A stretch of 64,000 bases of DNA from an uncultured Bacteroidales bacterium (GTDB lineage: Bacteria > Bacteroidota > Bacteroidia > Bacteroidales > UBA932): NCBI GenBank assembly GCA_934725575.1, contig CAKVCK010000002.1, positions 124,001 to 188,000 on the forward strand, written 5' to 3'. Below are positions 24,538-32,775 of this stretch, piece by piece (positions within the stretch are counted from its first letter, which is position 1; each line of letters begins with the position of its first letter). Position numbers and translations under genes: made by a program. The notes under the pieces are model-generated. The model was given only the letters and a program-made list of their open reading frames with translations, was not told the DNA's origin and made no database searches.

Positions 24538-25486
24538 CAACTCCACTGATCCGTACTTCAATCTCGCGTTCGACGAGTACTGTCTTGAGAACATTCCGTC
24601 CGAGGAACCGTACTTCTTCCTCTGGAGGAACCGCCCGGCCGTGATCATCGGCCTTAACCAGAACGCCTACAGCGAGGTGAATCTGGACTATCTCAATTCG
24701 CACGGTATCACGCTGGCCCGCCGGGTGACCGGTGGCGGAGCCGTCTATCACGATCTCCAGAATATGAACTACACGATCATCGGCAAGAATCCGTCCCCGC
24801 AGCCGATGGTGGACGCTCTGCGCAGCCTTGGCGTACCCGCCGAGCTGACAGGCCGCAACGACATATTCGTGGAAGGAAGAAAGGTCTCCGGTTATGCCCG
24901 CCGCGTCTCCCACAATCAGGAAATCATCCACGGCACGCTGATGTATAATGTTGACCTTGACACTCTTATCAAGGTGCTCGACACTCCGACCTCGAAGATG
25001 CAGGCCAAAGGAATATCCTCGGTCAAGAGCCGTGTGGCCAACCTGAAGGAATATCTTCCTCAGTTCAGTTCCTTGGATGAGCTCCAGGCCAAGCTTCAGG
25101 AGATTCTTTCAGCAGGTGACGGTCAGATGCCCCTTTCCGCCGAGCAGATCGCCGAGGTCCGGAAGCAAGCCGACGAGAAGTTCTCCACCTGGGATTTCAT
25201 CTATGGTCACTCCCACGAAGCCGATTTCCGCTGCAAGGCCAAGCTGGCCTGCGGCAACGTAGAGGCCAATCTTCGCATAGACCACGGCCTCATCGACCGC
25301 CTCGATTTCACCGGCGATTTCCTTTTCGACACCCCGGCCGAAGAGTTGTCCGCCAAGATGATCGGCCTCCGTTACGACCCCGCGGACATAAAGGCCTTCC
25401 TCACATCCCAGCCCGTCGCCTCCTATTTCCGTGGCGCCTCCGCTGACGACCTCGCGACCCTACTCTTCAAGCATTCCGCCGAGTAA
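24521..25486 (+). CDS. lplA: Lipoate-protein ligase A
   Basis: A 321-residue enzyme that activates free lipoate with ATP and attaches it to lipoyl domains. The biotin/lipoate ligase core is clear: FLWRNRPAVIIGLNQNAY (about residues 30-47, motif split for reading), RRVTGGGAVYHD (about 66-77) and GRKVSGYARR. The C-terminal accessory domain is also present (from ~245). The likely target here is Lys43 of the E2 encoded at 11.1 kb; no lipB or lipA was seen in the window. It overlaps the upstream esterase gene by 17 bases. Confidence 0.93.
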   Translation: MKYLINNSTDPYFNLAFDEYCLENIPSEEPYFFLWRNRPAVIIGLNQNAYSEVNLDYLNSHGITLARRVTGGGAVYHDLQNMNYTIIGKNPSPQPMVDALRSLGVPAELTGRNDIFVEGRKVSGYARRVSHNQEIIHGTLMYNVDLDTLIKVLDTPTSKMQAKGISSVKSRVANLKEYLPQFSSLDELQAKLQEILSAGDGQMPLSAEQIAEVRKQADEKFSTWDFIYGHSHEADFRCKAKLACGNVEANLRIDHGLIDRLDFTGDFLFDTPAEELSAKMIGLRYDPADIKAFLTSQPVASYFRGASADDLATLLFKHSAE

Positions 25487-25613
25487 ACCGTCTTCGCCAG
25501 CCGCGAAACCTCCCGAAAACGCTCCCGTCGCCATCCATTTGAACCTCGACGGCAGCAAAAATGCCCGGAAATGTCGCCAATCAGCTTGGATGTTTAAAAA
25601 ACAGTTTGTGAAT

Positions 25614-26585
25614 ATGAAAGTTAGAGTAGTAACGATTATACTGTTGTTTGTATGCTGGTTCAATGTCGGCGCATTGACCTTTGCCCAGGAACTGATTCCG
25701 TACAAGACATTGAAATATGCCCAGAAGGACACCTCGGCGCTCTATATGGATATCTACCGTCCGGCGGATGGGAGCGTGACCGAGATTGACGGCTGCAGGA
25801 AGCCGACGATCCTATACGTGTTCGGCGGCGGATTTATGGAGGGAAACAGGCGTGACGGGACGGCGATGGAGTGGTTCCGGGATCTTAGCGATGCAGGCTA
25901 CGGAGTTGTTGCGATCGATTATCGACTTGGGTTGAAGGGAGTGTGCGGTGTGACCGCCTATGATTTCACGGTGCTGCTGGACAAGGCGATACACCTTGCT
26001 GTGGAGGATCTTTTCAGCGCGACATCCTACCTGATCGAGCATAAGGACGAGTTGGACATCGACCCTTCCAACATCGTGGTGGCGGGATCCTCCGCCGGGG
26101 CTATCACCTCGTTGCAGGCCGAATATGAGATCTGCAACAGGACAACGTATGCATCCATATTGCCGGAAGACTTCAACTATGCGGGAGTGATGTCCTTCGC
26201 CGGGGCGGTGCTGGTGAAGAAATCTTCTAATGAATATGCCAGTGAATATGCCCGCAGACCTTGTCCGATGATGCTGCTGCACGGCACTGATGATGAGCTG
26301 GTGCCATATTCAGAGATAGATTATGCCGGGTATTCCTTCCGCGGTGTTGATGCCCTTGCGAAAGTGTTTGCCAAGAACGGTTTTGACTACAGGGCCTACC
26401 GCTATCTGGGTAACAACCACACGGTCGCCGGCTTTATGCACTTCACTCTGGATCTCCAGAAGTCTTTCCTTGAGCGTAACGTTATGTCCGGTCAGAAGTT
26501 GAATGTTGATGCCCTGATAGAAGATCCGTCCCTCCCGTTCTATCCTTCCGGCAACAGCGATCTCTATGGTATCAAAGCAGATTGA
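25614..26585 (+). CDS. Secreted alpha/beta-hydrolase (esterase/lipase-like)
   Basis: A 323-residue protein. The ATG at 25614 is chosen because it gives a proper signal peptide (MKVRVVTIILLFVCWFNVG, cleaved near FAQE); longer versions overlap lplA. The mature enzyme has PTILYVFGGGFMEGN (oxyanion region), the nucleophile in VVAGSSAGA, the acid in LHGTDDELVPY and the histidine in GNNHTVAG. This arrangement is like BD-FAE/carboxylesterases that deacetylate plant polysaccharides, though the substrate is unproven. It lies 127 bases after lplA and is followed by a REP-like repeat. Confidence 0.82.
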   Translation: MKVRVVTIILLFVCWFNVGALTFAQELIPYKTLKYAQKDTSALYMDIYRPADGSVTEIDGCRKPTILYVFGGGFMEGNRRDGTAMEWFRDLSDAGYGVVAIDYRLGLKGVCGVTAYDFTVLLDKAIHLAVEDLFSATSYLIEHKDELDIDPSNIVVAGSSAGAITSLQAEYEICNRTTYASILPEDFNYAGVMSFAGAVLVKKSSNEYASEYARRPCPMMLLHGTDDELVPYSEIDYAGYSFRGVDALAKVFAKNGFDYRAYRYLGNNHTVAGFMHFTLDLQKSFLERNVMSGQKLNVDALIEDPSLPFYPSGNSDLYGIKAD

Positions 26586-26612
26586 TCCGTCATCCCGTAG
26601 TCAACCCTTTCG

Positions 26613-26656
26613 GTCACTGAACTCGTCTGGTCACTGAGTTTGTCGAAGTGACCAAC
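26613..26656. repeat. REP-like element
   Basis: GGTCACTGAACTCGTCT followed by GGTCACTGAGTTTGTCGAAG and TGACC; two copies in the same orientation between the convergent esterase and ankyrin genes. Confidence 0.7.
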
Positions 26657-26682
26657 TAATCCTATGACGGCACCACATTCGG

Positions 26683-27402
26683 TCATTTTGACAAGCTTGG
26701 CTGCTCGAACAAATCCCCGCAGATTCGCCAGATGGTCTCGGCGGAGTAATGCTCGCGGATGTTTTTCTTTGAATATGCCGATGTGTTGTCTAGGTCGGCT
26801 CCGCTGTCTATCAGCAGTTTGAATATGCGGCGGAGGTCATCTGTCATCTCTGGGGTGATCGGCAGCGATTCATACAGCCGTCCTGTCTCCGGATTCACTA
26901 TCGGGCAGAGTTTGTTTGCCTCGGCTACCGCCTCCATCAAAGAATTACGGCCATCGTAGTCAGTCTTATTCACGTCCGCACCAAGTTCGATCATCCGTTT
27001 CAGAAAACTGAACGAAATGTCGGCCTCTTCCTTTGTATGACCCCAGCGGAACTCTTCTGTCTTTGGGTCCTGAACATAACGCCGTGCGTTCCGTACTGCC
27101 GAGCAAACCGCATCGAACAGCACCGGATACCCCACACTGCTCCCATACAGTTTATATTCAGGACCTGCCATATAGTTGACATCCGCCCCGTTCTCCAGCA
27201 GGAACCAGGCGATCTCCCTGTGCCACCCCGTGTTGAGTGCCACCTGCAGCGGTGACATCCCCATCGTCTCCGCCGGTTTCTTCGGCGCCACCGCGCGAAC
27301 CAGTTCCGGTTGCCATTCGACTAGGCGCTTAACCTCTTCAAAATCATCCTCTTTGATAGCCTTGAATATGTCCGTTTCTTTTTTAGTGGGTTTCTCTGTC
27401 AT
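26683..27402 (-). CDS. Ankyrin-repeat protein
   Basis: A 239-residue cytoplasmic protein without a signal peptide. Ankyrin repeats are visible at about residues 45-75 (MSPLQVALNTGWHREIAWFLLENGADVNY, shortened here), 140-165 (MIELGADVNKTDYDGRNSLMEAV) and 190-215 (IFKLLIDSGADLDN). It starts with a charged segment KPTKKETDIFKAIKEDDFEEVKRL typical of a first half repeat. Ankyrin proteins bind other proteins; no partner or enzyme domain is visible. A ~157-bp near-palindrome lies directly upstream of the start, so regulation through that structure is possible. Confidence 0.85.
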   Translation of the reverse strand: MTEKPTKKETDIFKAIKEDDFEEVKRLVEWQPELVRAVAPKKPAETMGMSPLQVALNTGWHREIAWFLLENGADVNYMAGPEYKLYGSSVGYPVLFDAVCSAVRNARRYVQDPKTEEFRWGHTKEEADISFSFLKRMIELGADVNKTDYDGRNSLMEAVAEANKLCPIVNPETGRLYESLPITPEMTDDLRRIFKLLIDSGADLDNTSAYSKKNIREHYSAETIWRICGDLFEQPSLSK

Positions 27403-28182
27403 ATTAAGAAGCTGTTTTGATTTGTTTGAAATGTTCTTTGAGGTGAAAGAATCTTCATTTTCTTCCCGCTTCTTCAGTCAGATAGCACCGCTATCCTCCT
27501 TGGAAGAAGCGGTCGAAACTGAAGTTTTTCACTCTCAAATCTTCAAACAAACAAATCAAAACAGCTCCTAATTATGTGGTTTCAACGAATGTAAAGTTAA
27601 AAACTATTCTTGAATATGTCTGCAATCTTGACGCTTCGAGTCTTCGAAAGGATGACCGTGGAACGCAATGAATTGATTCTCTGTGATTAAGGCATTCTCC
27701 TTTAGGTGGTATGGACTAAAGTAAAGCTCTTATGTCTCTATTTATGAGGAGATTACCGCCCACTGGCTGATACAGAGCAGGTGAGTGGTAAGGCATTGTC
27801 TATGAGTTTTTTAACGCATTCTCTTAGGCGGAATCCAACTGAAGGGGAAACGCTATGATATTCATAGGCAAGGGTTTAGGTACCACATTGTGATTTTAGT
27901 CTCCCGGTAATTGCCGGGAAAGACGGTGGTCGGAACTCTCGGGCAACGAAATCGCCCAGAAGTGTCGCCGGAGAGGGATGGCCGGAGCTTTCTGGCAACG
28001 AAAACGGGGCAAAATGTTGCCCAAGAGGGCTTGGCGGAATTCTTGGGAGACGGAAATAGCTGAAAGTGTTGCTTGAGAGGACGTTGCGGAGTTCGCTGGT
28101 AATGAGTATGGGGTAATATGTTACCAGGAATGGATGACGAGAGCCTGGTTGAAGAGTATATGGGTGAGGTGTTGAGGAGAAT
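27403..28182. other. Non-coding region with long near-palindrome and hairpin repeat array
   Basis: 780 bases without a supportable gene. It contains a ~157-bp imperfect inverted repeat (27410-27566), about 330 bases with no clear feature (27570-27900, though GCATTCTCnTTTAGGNGG recurs near 27690 and 27820), and an array of ~52-bp diverged repeats (27928-28186). The 171-codon minus-strand open frame over the array has a Pro/Ser/Arg composition unlike the other proteins here. Confidence 0.6.
27410..27566. repeat. ~157-bp imperfect palindrome (MITE-like or structured RNA)
   Basis: The left end AGCTGTTTTGATTTGTTTGA (27410-27429) is matched by the complementary right end ending TCAAAACAGCT at 27566. 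The arms stay alignable for about 70 bases each, with mismatches, and meet at a perfect tip GATAGC-ACC-GCTATC (27481-27495). Such full-length near-symmetry fits a non-autonomous mobile element or a long RNA hairpin. Confidence 0.65.
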
Positions 28183-28186
28183 TTAG
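27928..28186. repeat. Array of five diverged ~52-bp hairpin repeats
   Basis: Unit boundaries by eye: 27928, 27980, 28033, 28085 and about 28137, with a partial unit before 27928. Lengths of 52-53 bases are not multiples of three. Within units, paired arms are kept while their sequence changes (GGCAAC/GTTGCC in unit 2, TGGTAA/TTACCA in unit 4, GGGAGAC/GTTGCTT with G-U pairs in unit 3). The array follows the stop codon of the uracil-DNA-glycosylase-like gene on the minus strand. Confidence 0.6.
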
Positions 28187-29028
28187 ACCATTCCGAGGTC
28201 GGAGAAGAGACGGCGATAGGCGGCGGCTTTCTTGTCGAGGGAGAGGGGATAGGCTCGGGATGAGGATGGCATACGGTAGAGGCGCATCGGACGGCCTTCG
28301 AAAAGGAAGTCGGAATATTCACCGGTGGAGGGGGCTGAGGTGCCGAAGGTTTGGCAGAGGGTGTCGGTGGCTTTCTCGCCGGTGGTGACAATGGCTTGGC
28401 ACTTAGGGATTTCCCTTAACAGGGCCGGGATATCGGTCGGGGTGACGACCTCCAGAAACTTGTCGGAGGCGTTGTCTTTCAGGCGGCGGACGGCGGTGGC
28501 GGTGTCGTACATCGCTATGCCGGTCTCGGTGCAGAAATCGACAATCTCTTCCAGTTTGAACTTCTTGGCGGGAATGTCCACGAAACGGTTCTTGTCTCCG
28601 AAGAATAATAGACCAAGGATCCGCCACATATCGTTGATGAAATTCGGGTAGTAGAACTCCATACTCCAACGTTTGGCTTGAGGCGGGAAACTGCCAAGCA
28701 TCAGCACTTTGGCGTTCTCTGGCAGAAAAGGCTCGAAAGGATGCCGCTCTACTGGAGGTAAATCGGGTCCAGGAAACAGTTCGGTTGGATTAGCCGTTGA
28801 GTCTATGGACAAAGTACCCTTCTTGGTCACTGATCTTGTTGTTCGATTGAGCGCGCCAATCGCCGAAACGTCTGAATGAACGGAACCGTTACAATTAGTC
28901 GCTTCGACAGGCTCAGCGGCCGAGGTGGTCTGACCCGCGACCGTTGAAGCGGCAACTAAAGTTCCTCCGGGCACTTCGATTGGTTCAGTGACCGGAGGAA
29001 CGGCTTTAGAATTCTTCTGAATATTCAT
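28183..29028 (-). CDS. Uracil-DNA glycosylase family protein with REP-derived N-terminal extension
   Basis: A 281-residue protein. The conserved domain starts near residue 91 and has VLMLGSFPPQAKRWSMEFYY (about residues 108-127), FINDMWRILG and the C-terminal MPSSSRAYPLSLDKK, a pattern of the UDG superfamily group that removes uracil or related bases from DNA. Residues 1-90 are low complexity; three stretches (PVTEPIEV, SAAEPVEA and a Thr/Arg-rich part) are encoded by REP-like elements in frame. There is no other Met between residues 2 and ~109, so the extension is probably translated. The start overlaps the preceding carboxyltransferase stop by one base (TAATG). Confidence 0.75.
   Translation of the reverse strand: MNIQKNSKAVPPVTEPIEVPGGTLVAASTVAGQTTSAAEPVEATNCNGSVHSDVSAIGALNRTTRSVTKKGTLSIDSTANPTELFPGPDLPPVERHPFEPFLPENAKVLMLGSFPPQAKRWSMEFYYPNFINDMWRILGLLFFGDKNRFVDIPAKKFKLEEIVDFCTETGIAMYDTATAVRRLKDNASDKFLEVVTPTDIPALLREIPKCQAIVTTGEKATDTLCQTFGTSAPSTGEYSDFLFEGRPMRLYRMPSSSRAYPLSLDKKAAAYRRLFSDLGMV
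28825..28996. repeat. Three REP-like copies within the UDG-family gene
   Basis: GGTCACTGATCTTGTTGTTC (from 28825), GTCGCTTCGACAGGCTCAGC (from 28898) and CACTTCGATTGGTTCAGTGA (from 28971) are diverged copies of the dispersed palindrome, all inside the N-terminal coding region. Confidence 0.65.
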
Positions 29029-30830
29029 TATTTGGCGGAGTCGGCGGAACCTTCGACGAAGGCGACGATCTCACCCTTGACGACTTTGTCACCCTGCTTG
29101 CCGAGAGTGGCCACTATACGGCCGTCAACGGCAGGAACCAGTTCCTCCATTCCGTAATATGTCTGCACGAAACCGATGCCATGACCGGCCTTGACCTCTG
29201 TGCCGGCGATCGGAGCGGCGGAATTGTCTTCCACATCCACCTGCCAGAGAAGCTGGCCCTTGGCCGGAGCCTGGACAGGAACCGCGTGAGGGTAACGCTT
29301 GGCATATTCATCGACATCGAACTTTGGCATCTCAACAACAGGACGCACGACCTCAATCGGGGCGTTAGCCTTGGCCTTGAGGTCGGCCAGCTCGGCGTTG
29401 AAACGCTGCTTGGCGACTCCGCTCTTGTAGTCCCTGTACTGGCGCTCGTGCATCGCGAACTCGAAGAGTTCCTCCTCGTCCTGACCTTCGTCCCAGCCCT
29501 CTTCCTTCATCATCTGACGGAATTTCGGAAGCTCGTCCGGGTACATCTCCTGAGGGTCGCCGGTGTAGAACTCCAGGCCTTTCTGCTTGGCCAGTTCCAC
29601 GATCTCCGGAGCAAGCTCTCCAGGGAGGCGGCCCATCTTGCCGAGGATCATGTTCCAGGTGTCCTTGTCGATCGTGGTCCAGCGAGGCTTGCCGTTCAGA
29701 AGGTTCAGGAGGTTCATCAGCGCGGTGTTCTTCGTGTACTGGCTGAACGGGGTCACGAGTGGTGGGTAACCAAGACGCGGCCAGACATATTCAACCTCCT
29801 GGAACAGCTTGACCATCAATGTGTCGAGGCTGATCTCAGGACGGCCGTGCGCTCTTTCGGCGGCGTTGATCGCGCCTTGGAAGCCCTTGAGGTCGGCCAT
29901 CATCGAACCCATCATTCCGCCCGGCAGGCCGCAGCCCACGAGCAGCGAGCTCATCTTGGCGTTGGAAGGGTTGATCCAGTAGCCGAGGAAGTCGTCGATA
30001 AACTTCTGCGTGAGGCGGCGCACCTCCATGTATGCGTCCATATTCAGATCCTTCACAAGGAATCCGTCGGCCTTCAGCATCTCCCTGATGGTGATCACGT
30101 CCGGGTGGACCTTGCCCCAGGAGAGCGGCTCGACGGCCACGTCCAGGACATCGGCTCCGGCGCGGGCCACCTCCAGCATTGACGCAGGAGCGAAACCCGG
30201 GCCTGAATGTCCGTGGTACTGGACAAGAATATGAGGGTATTTCTTCTTGATGTCGCGTGTGAGCTGGCCGAGGAAGGTCGGGCGGCCGATTCCCGCCATG
30301 TCCTTGAGGCAGATCTCGTCGGCTCCATATTCAACAACCTTGTCCACGATGCCCATGTAGTACTCGACCGTGTGGACAGGGGAACTGGTGATGGAGAGGG
30401 CCACCTGCGAGATCATTCCGCCTTTCTTGGCGAACTCGACGGAGCGGCGCAGGTTTCTGTGGTCGTTCAGGCCGCAGAAGGAGCGGGAGATGTCGGTGCC
30501 CTGCTTTTTCTTGACCTTGAACATCAGTTCCCTGACATCCGCCGGTACCGGGTTCATTCTGAGGGCGTTGAGGCCTCTTTCAAGCATATGCGTCTGGATG
30601 CCGGCCTTGTGGAAAGGGGCTGTCCAGCGGCGGACGGCCACGTTAGGGTTTTCGCCGAAAAGGAGGTTCACCTGCTCGAACGCGCCGCCGTTGGTCTCGA
30701 CGCGGTCGAAGCAGCCCATATCAATGATGGCCGGTGCGACCTCGACAAGTTGGTCCACACGAGGAACGTACTTGCCGGACGACTGCCACATATCCCTGTA
30801 AACGAGGGAAAATTTGATCTCTCTTGCCAT
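29028..30830 (-). CDS. Carboxyltransferase subunit, pyruvate carboxylase B/oxaloacetate decarboxylase alpha-like
   Basis: A 600-residue protein. The N-terminal ~300 residues form the HMGL-like TIM barrel with YRDMWQSSGKYVPRVDQL, EICLKDMAGIGRP and the metal-site segment VQYHGHSGPG; the conserved carboxylase domain follows. The enzyme class moves a carboxyl group between biotin and pyruvate/oxaloacetate. The last ~75 residues look like a biotinyl fold, but the place of the biotin Lys motif AMKM is occupied by GMEE (residues 560-563), so this chain cannot be biotinylated there. A separate carrier or another role is likely. It has its own promoter and overlaps the UDG-family gene by one base. Confidence 0.85.
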   Translation of the reverse strand: MAREIKFSLVYRDMWQSSGKYVPRVDQLVEVAPAIIDMGCFDRVETNGGAFEQVNLLFGENPNVAVRRWTAPFHKAGIQTHMLERGLNALRMNPVPADVRELMFKVKKKQGTDISRSFCGLNDHRNLRRSVEFAKKGGMISQVALSITSSPVHTVEYYMGIVDKVVEYGADEICLKDMAGIGRPTFLGQLTRDIKKKYPHILVQYHGHSGPGFAPASMLEVARAGADVLDVAVEPLSWGKVHPDVITIREMLKADGFLVKDLNMDAYMEVRRLTQKFIDDFLGYWINPSNAKMSSLLVGCGLPGGMMGSMMADLKGFQGAINAAERAHGRPEISLDTLMVKLFQEVEYVWPRLGYPPLVTPFSQYTKNTALMNLLNLLNGKPRWTTIDKDTWNMILGKMGRLPGELAPEIVELAKQKGLEFYTGDPQEMYPDELPKFRQMMKEEGWDEGQDEEELFEFAMHERQYRDYKSGVAKQRFNAELADLKAKANAPIEVVRPVVEMPKFDVDEYAKRYPHAVPVQAPAKGQLLWQVDVEDNSAAPIAGTEVKAGHGIGFVQTYYGMEELVPAVDGRIVATLGKQGDKVVKGEIVAFVEGSADSAK

Positions 30831-30853
30831 AATATTCTTGCTTATCTGATTTA

Positions 30854-30861
30854 CAAATATA
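30854..30861 (-). promoter_or_regulatory. TAnnTTTG -7 element for the carboxyltransferase gene
   Basis: TATATTTG on the minus strand, 23 bases before the start codon. Confidence 0.6.
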
Positions 30862-30877
30862 CTTATAATTTTATATT

Positions 30878-30908
30878 TTTGCTTAGGGTGGAATTTTGAC
30901 TAACTTTG
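30878..30908 (+). promoter_or_regulatory. -33/-7 promoter of the SPOR lipoprotein gene, leaderless candidate
   Basis: TTTG (30878-30881), then 19 bases, then TAACTTTG (30901-30908). Only six bases separate the -7 box from the ATG at 30915, so transcription would start at or next to the start codon. Confidence 0.6.
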
Positions 30909-30914
30909 TAAGTT

Positions 30915-31385
30915 ATGAAAAATGCGTTTCTGACAATAGCGGTTATGACACTCGTCGCCACTGCGGTGACGGGCTGCGACTTCTTCCGAAGGCTCGCCGG
31001 ACGGCCTGACTCTGAATGGATTGAGGCTAAGGCTGAGGCCATTCGTCAGGAAGAGGAGGCGCTGCGGATCCGTCAGGACTCGCTGGAGAGGGCCCGAAAG
31101 GCCGAGGCGGACTCGCTTGCCGCCGCCGATTCTGTGCGTCTTGCCAATCATCGCTATCGTTTTTGTGTGATTCTGGGCTCGTTCTCCAGCAAAGAGAATG
31201 CCGAGCGGTATGTCGAGGAGATAGCGGCGAAGGGGTATAAGAGCGAGCTGCTCACTTTCAGGAACAGCACGGCTGTGGGGGTGTGCCCGACAGATGACGA
31301 GGAGCAAGCCAAGAAGTCGCTGAGCGAACTGCAAAGGCAGGATTTTTGCCCTAACGGCGCGTGGATTTTAGAAAGGAAACAATGA
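30915..31385 (+). CDS. SPOR-domain lipoprotein
   Basis: A 156-residue protein. The signal peptide ends in lipobox VTGC at about residues 18-21. Residues ~35-75 (EAKAEAIRQEEEALRIRQDS onward) are strongly charged and likely a coiled coil. The C-terminal ~75 residues form a SPOR domain (RYRFCVILGSFSSKENAERY, then GYKSELLTF), which binds peptidoglycan lacking stem peptides. It overlaps the following gene (ATGATG/TGA), so the two are translated in tandem. The mRNA may be leaderless. Confidence 0.82.
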   Translation: MKNAFLTIAVMTLVATAVTGCDFFRRLAGRPDSEWIEAKAEAIRQEEEALRIRQDSLERARKAEADSLAAADSVRLANHRYRFCVILGSFSSKENAERYVEEIAAKGYKSELLTFRNSTAVGVCPTDDEEQAKKSLSELQRQDFCPNGAWILERKQ

Positions 31386-32758
31386 TGAAAGGAAAAATCA
31401 CGATCATTTCGGCCATCTGCGCCATCTTCATCGGGATGATCCCGGTCAACGCACAATTCAAAAACGGAGCGTCCTACGCCGATCTGAATGACAGCGAGAC
31501 AATCCGGGCGTTCAAGGAACACGTATCGACCATCTCGGCGGCCGTTATGGAGGGGCGCAAGGCCGGCTCCGAAGGCGAGAGAATGACCGCTGAATATGTC
31601 ACCGGGATATTCAAGAAATATGGAGTTGACGTGCTGTCCAGAGAGGACGGCGATGTGTTCGGCATCCGTCAGGAAAACGGCGACACGCTTACTTCGCGCA
31701 ACGTCTGCGCGTTCATCCAAGGCGGGGACAAGACTCTGAGGAATAAATACATAGTGATCGGCGCGAGGATGGACAATCTCGGCATGGACACAATGACGAT
31801 AGACGGACGTACTGTCGAGCGGACATATTACGGAGCCAACGGCAACGCTTCGGGGCTTGCGATGATGCTGGAACTGGCGCGGATGCTCCAGACCAACAGC
31901 CCGCTGCTGGGGCGGTCGGTGCTGTTCGTGGCGTTCGGTGCCTCCGGGCAGACTTACGCCGGTTCGTGGTATTTCCTGAACAGGGCGTTCTCGGATGTGG
32001 CTGACATCGATGCGATGATCAACCTGGATATGGTGGGCACCGGCGGTGACGGATTCTACGCCTACACCTCCTCCAACGCAGATATGAACGAGGTCGTCAA
32101 GTCGATGGCCGGGCAGCTTCAGCCGATCCTGCCGACCCTCACGGCGCAGGAGCCTTACCCTTCCGACTACAGGGCTTTCTACGACAAGGAGATCCCTTCA
32201 ATCCTCTTCACCACAGGACATTACCCTGAATATGGCACAGAACGTGACACGCAATCAATAATCGACTACGACACGATGGAGAGGGAACTTGAATATGTCT
32301 ATAACTATTCAGTGGCTCTCATCAACGGTCCCAAGCCGATATTCAACCCTTCGGATCTGTCGGGATTGACGAGCGCGAACAAGGGTGATGATGCCGTTGT
32401 GCCGTATTATGATTGCGACTACAGACCGTCATTCCTTGGCAGCCGTGACCCGAGGGTCTTCCTTGAGAAATGGGTATATACCTATATGAAATACCCTAAG
32501 GAGGCCGTCAAGAACGGAATACAGGGCCGTGTGCTTGTGGATTTTGTGATCGATGAGAAGGGCAAGGTCCGTGATGTCAAGGTGCTCAAGGGGGTTGACC
32601 CGCTACTTGACGAGGAAGCCGTGCGGATCATCAGCGCGTCTCCGGACTGGAAGCCTGGTTGGCTGCGTGGCAAGAAAGTGAAGTCCAGAATGTCGCTCTA
32701 CGTCGAGTTCCGGCTTGAGAAGAAAGGCAGTTTCGGACTGAAAAGACACGATAATTAA
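31382..32758 (+). CDS. M28-peptidase-like domain fused to a TonB C-terminal domain, probably inactive
   Basis: A 458-residue secreted protein with signal peptide (cut near VNAQ, residue 24). Residues ~55-315 have the M28 aminopeptidase layout: IVIGARMDNLG, GANGNASGLAMMLELARML, FVAFGASGQTYAGS, INLDMVGTGG and TGHYPEYGTERDT. Compared with active M28 enzymes, the ligand His is Arg129, the bridging Asp is Asn153, the Glu-Glu pair is Ser188-Gly189 and the last His is Gly285; only Asp216 remains. Residues ~362-446 are a TonB C-terminal domain (YPKEAVKNGIQGRVLVDFVI, then WKPGW). The start at 31382 overlaps the SPOR gene stop. Likely a binding or signalling protein in the periplasm. Confidence 0.8.
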   Translation: MMKGKITIISAICAIFIGMIPVNAQFKNGASYADLNDSETIRAFKEHVSTISAAVMEGRKAGSEGERMTAEYVTGIFKKYGVDVLSREDGDVFGIRQENGDTLTSRNVCAFIQGGDKTLRNKYIVIGARMDNLGMDTMTIDGRTVERTYYGANGNASGLAMMLELARMLQTNSPLLGRSVLFVAFGASGQTYAGSWYFLNRAFSDVADIDAMINLDMVGTGGDGFYAYTSSNADMNEVVKSMAGQLQPILPTLTAQEPYPSDYRAFYDKEIPSILFTTGHYPEYGTERDTQSIIDYDTMERELEYVYNYSVALINGPKPIFNPSDLSGLTSANKGDDAVVPYYDCDYRPSFLGSRDPRVFLEKWVYTYMKYPKEAVKNGIQGRVLVDFVIDEKGKVRDVKVLKGVDPLLDEEAVRIISASPDWKPGWLRGKKVKSRMSLYVEFRLEKKGSFGLKRHDN

Positions 32759-32775
32759 TAAACAACAGTAATAAA

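Noticed and set aside
27876..28391. A 171-codon minus-strand open frame rich in Pro/Ser across the hairpin repeat array
   Set aside because: The ~52-base period shifts frame each unit, so no peptide repeat is kept, and the frame overlaps the end of the UDG-like gene. The signal is in the DNA or RNA structure.
28825..28996. CRISPR array suggested by repeated palindromes
   Set aside because: Repeats are diverged, spacing is irregular, they lie within a gene, and no cas gene is present.
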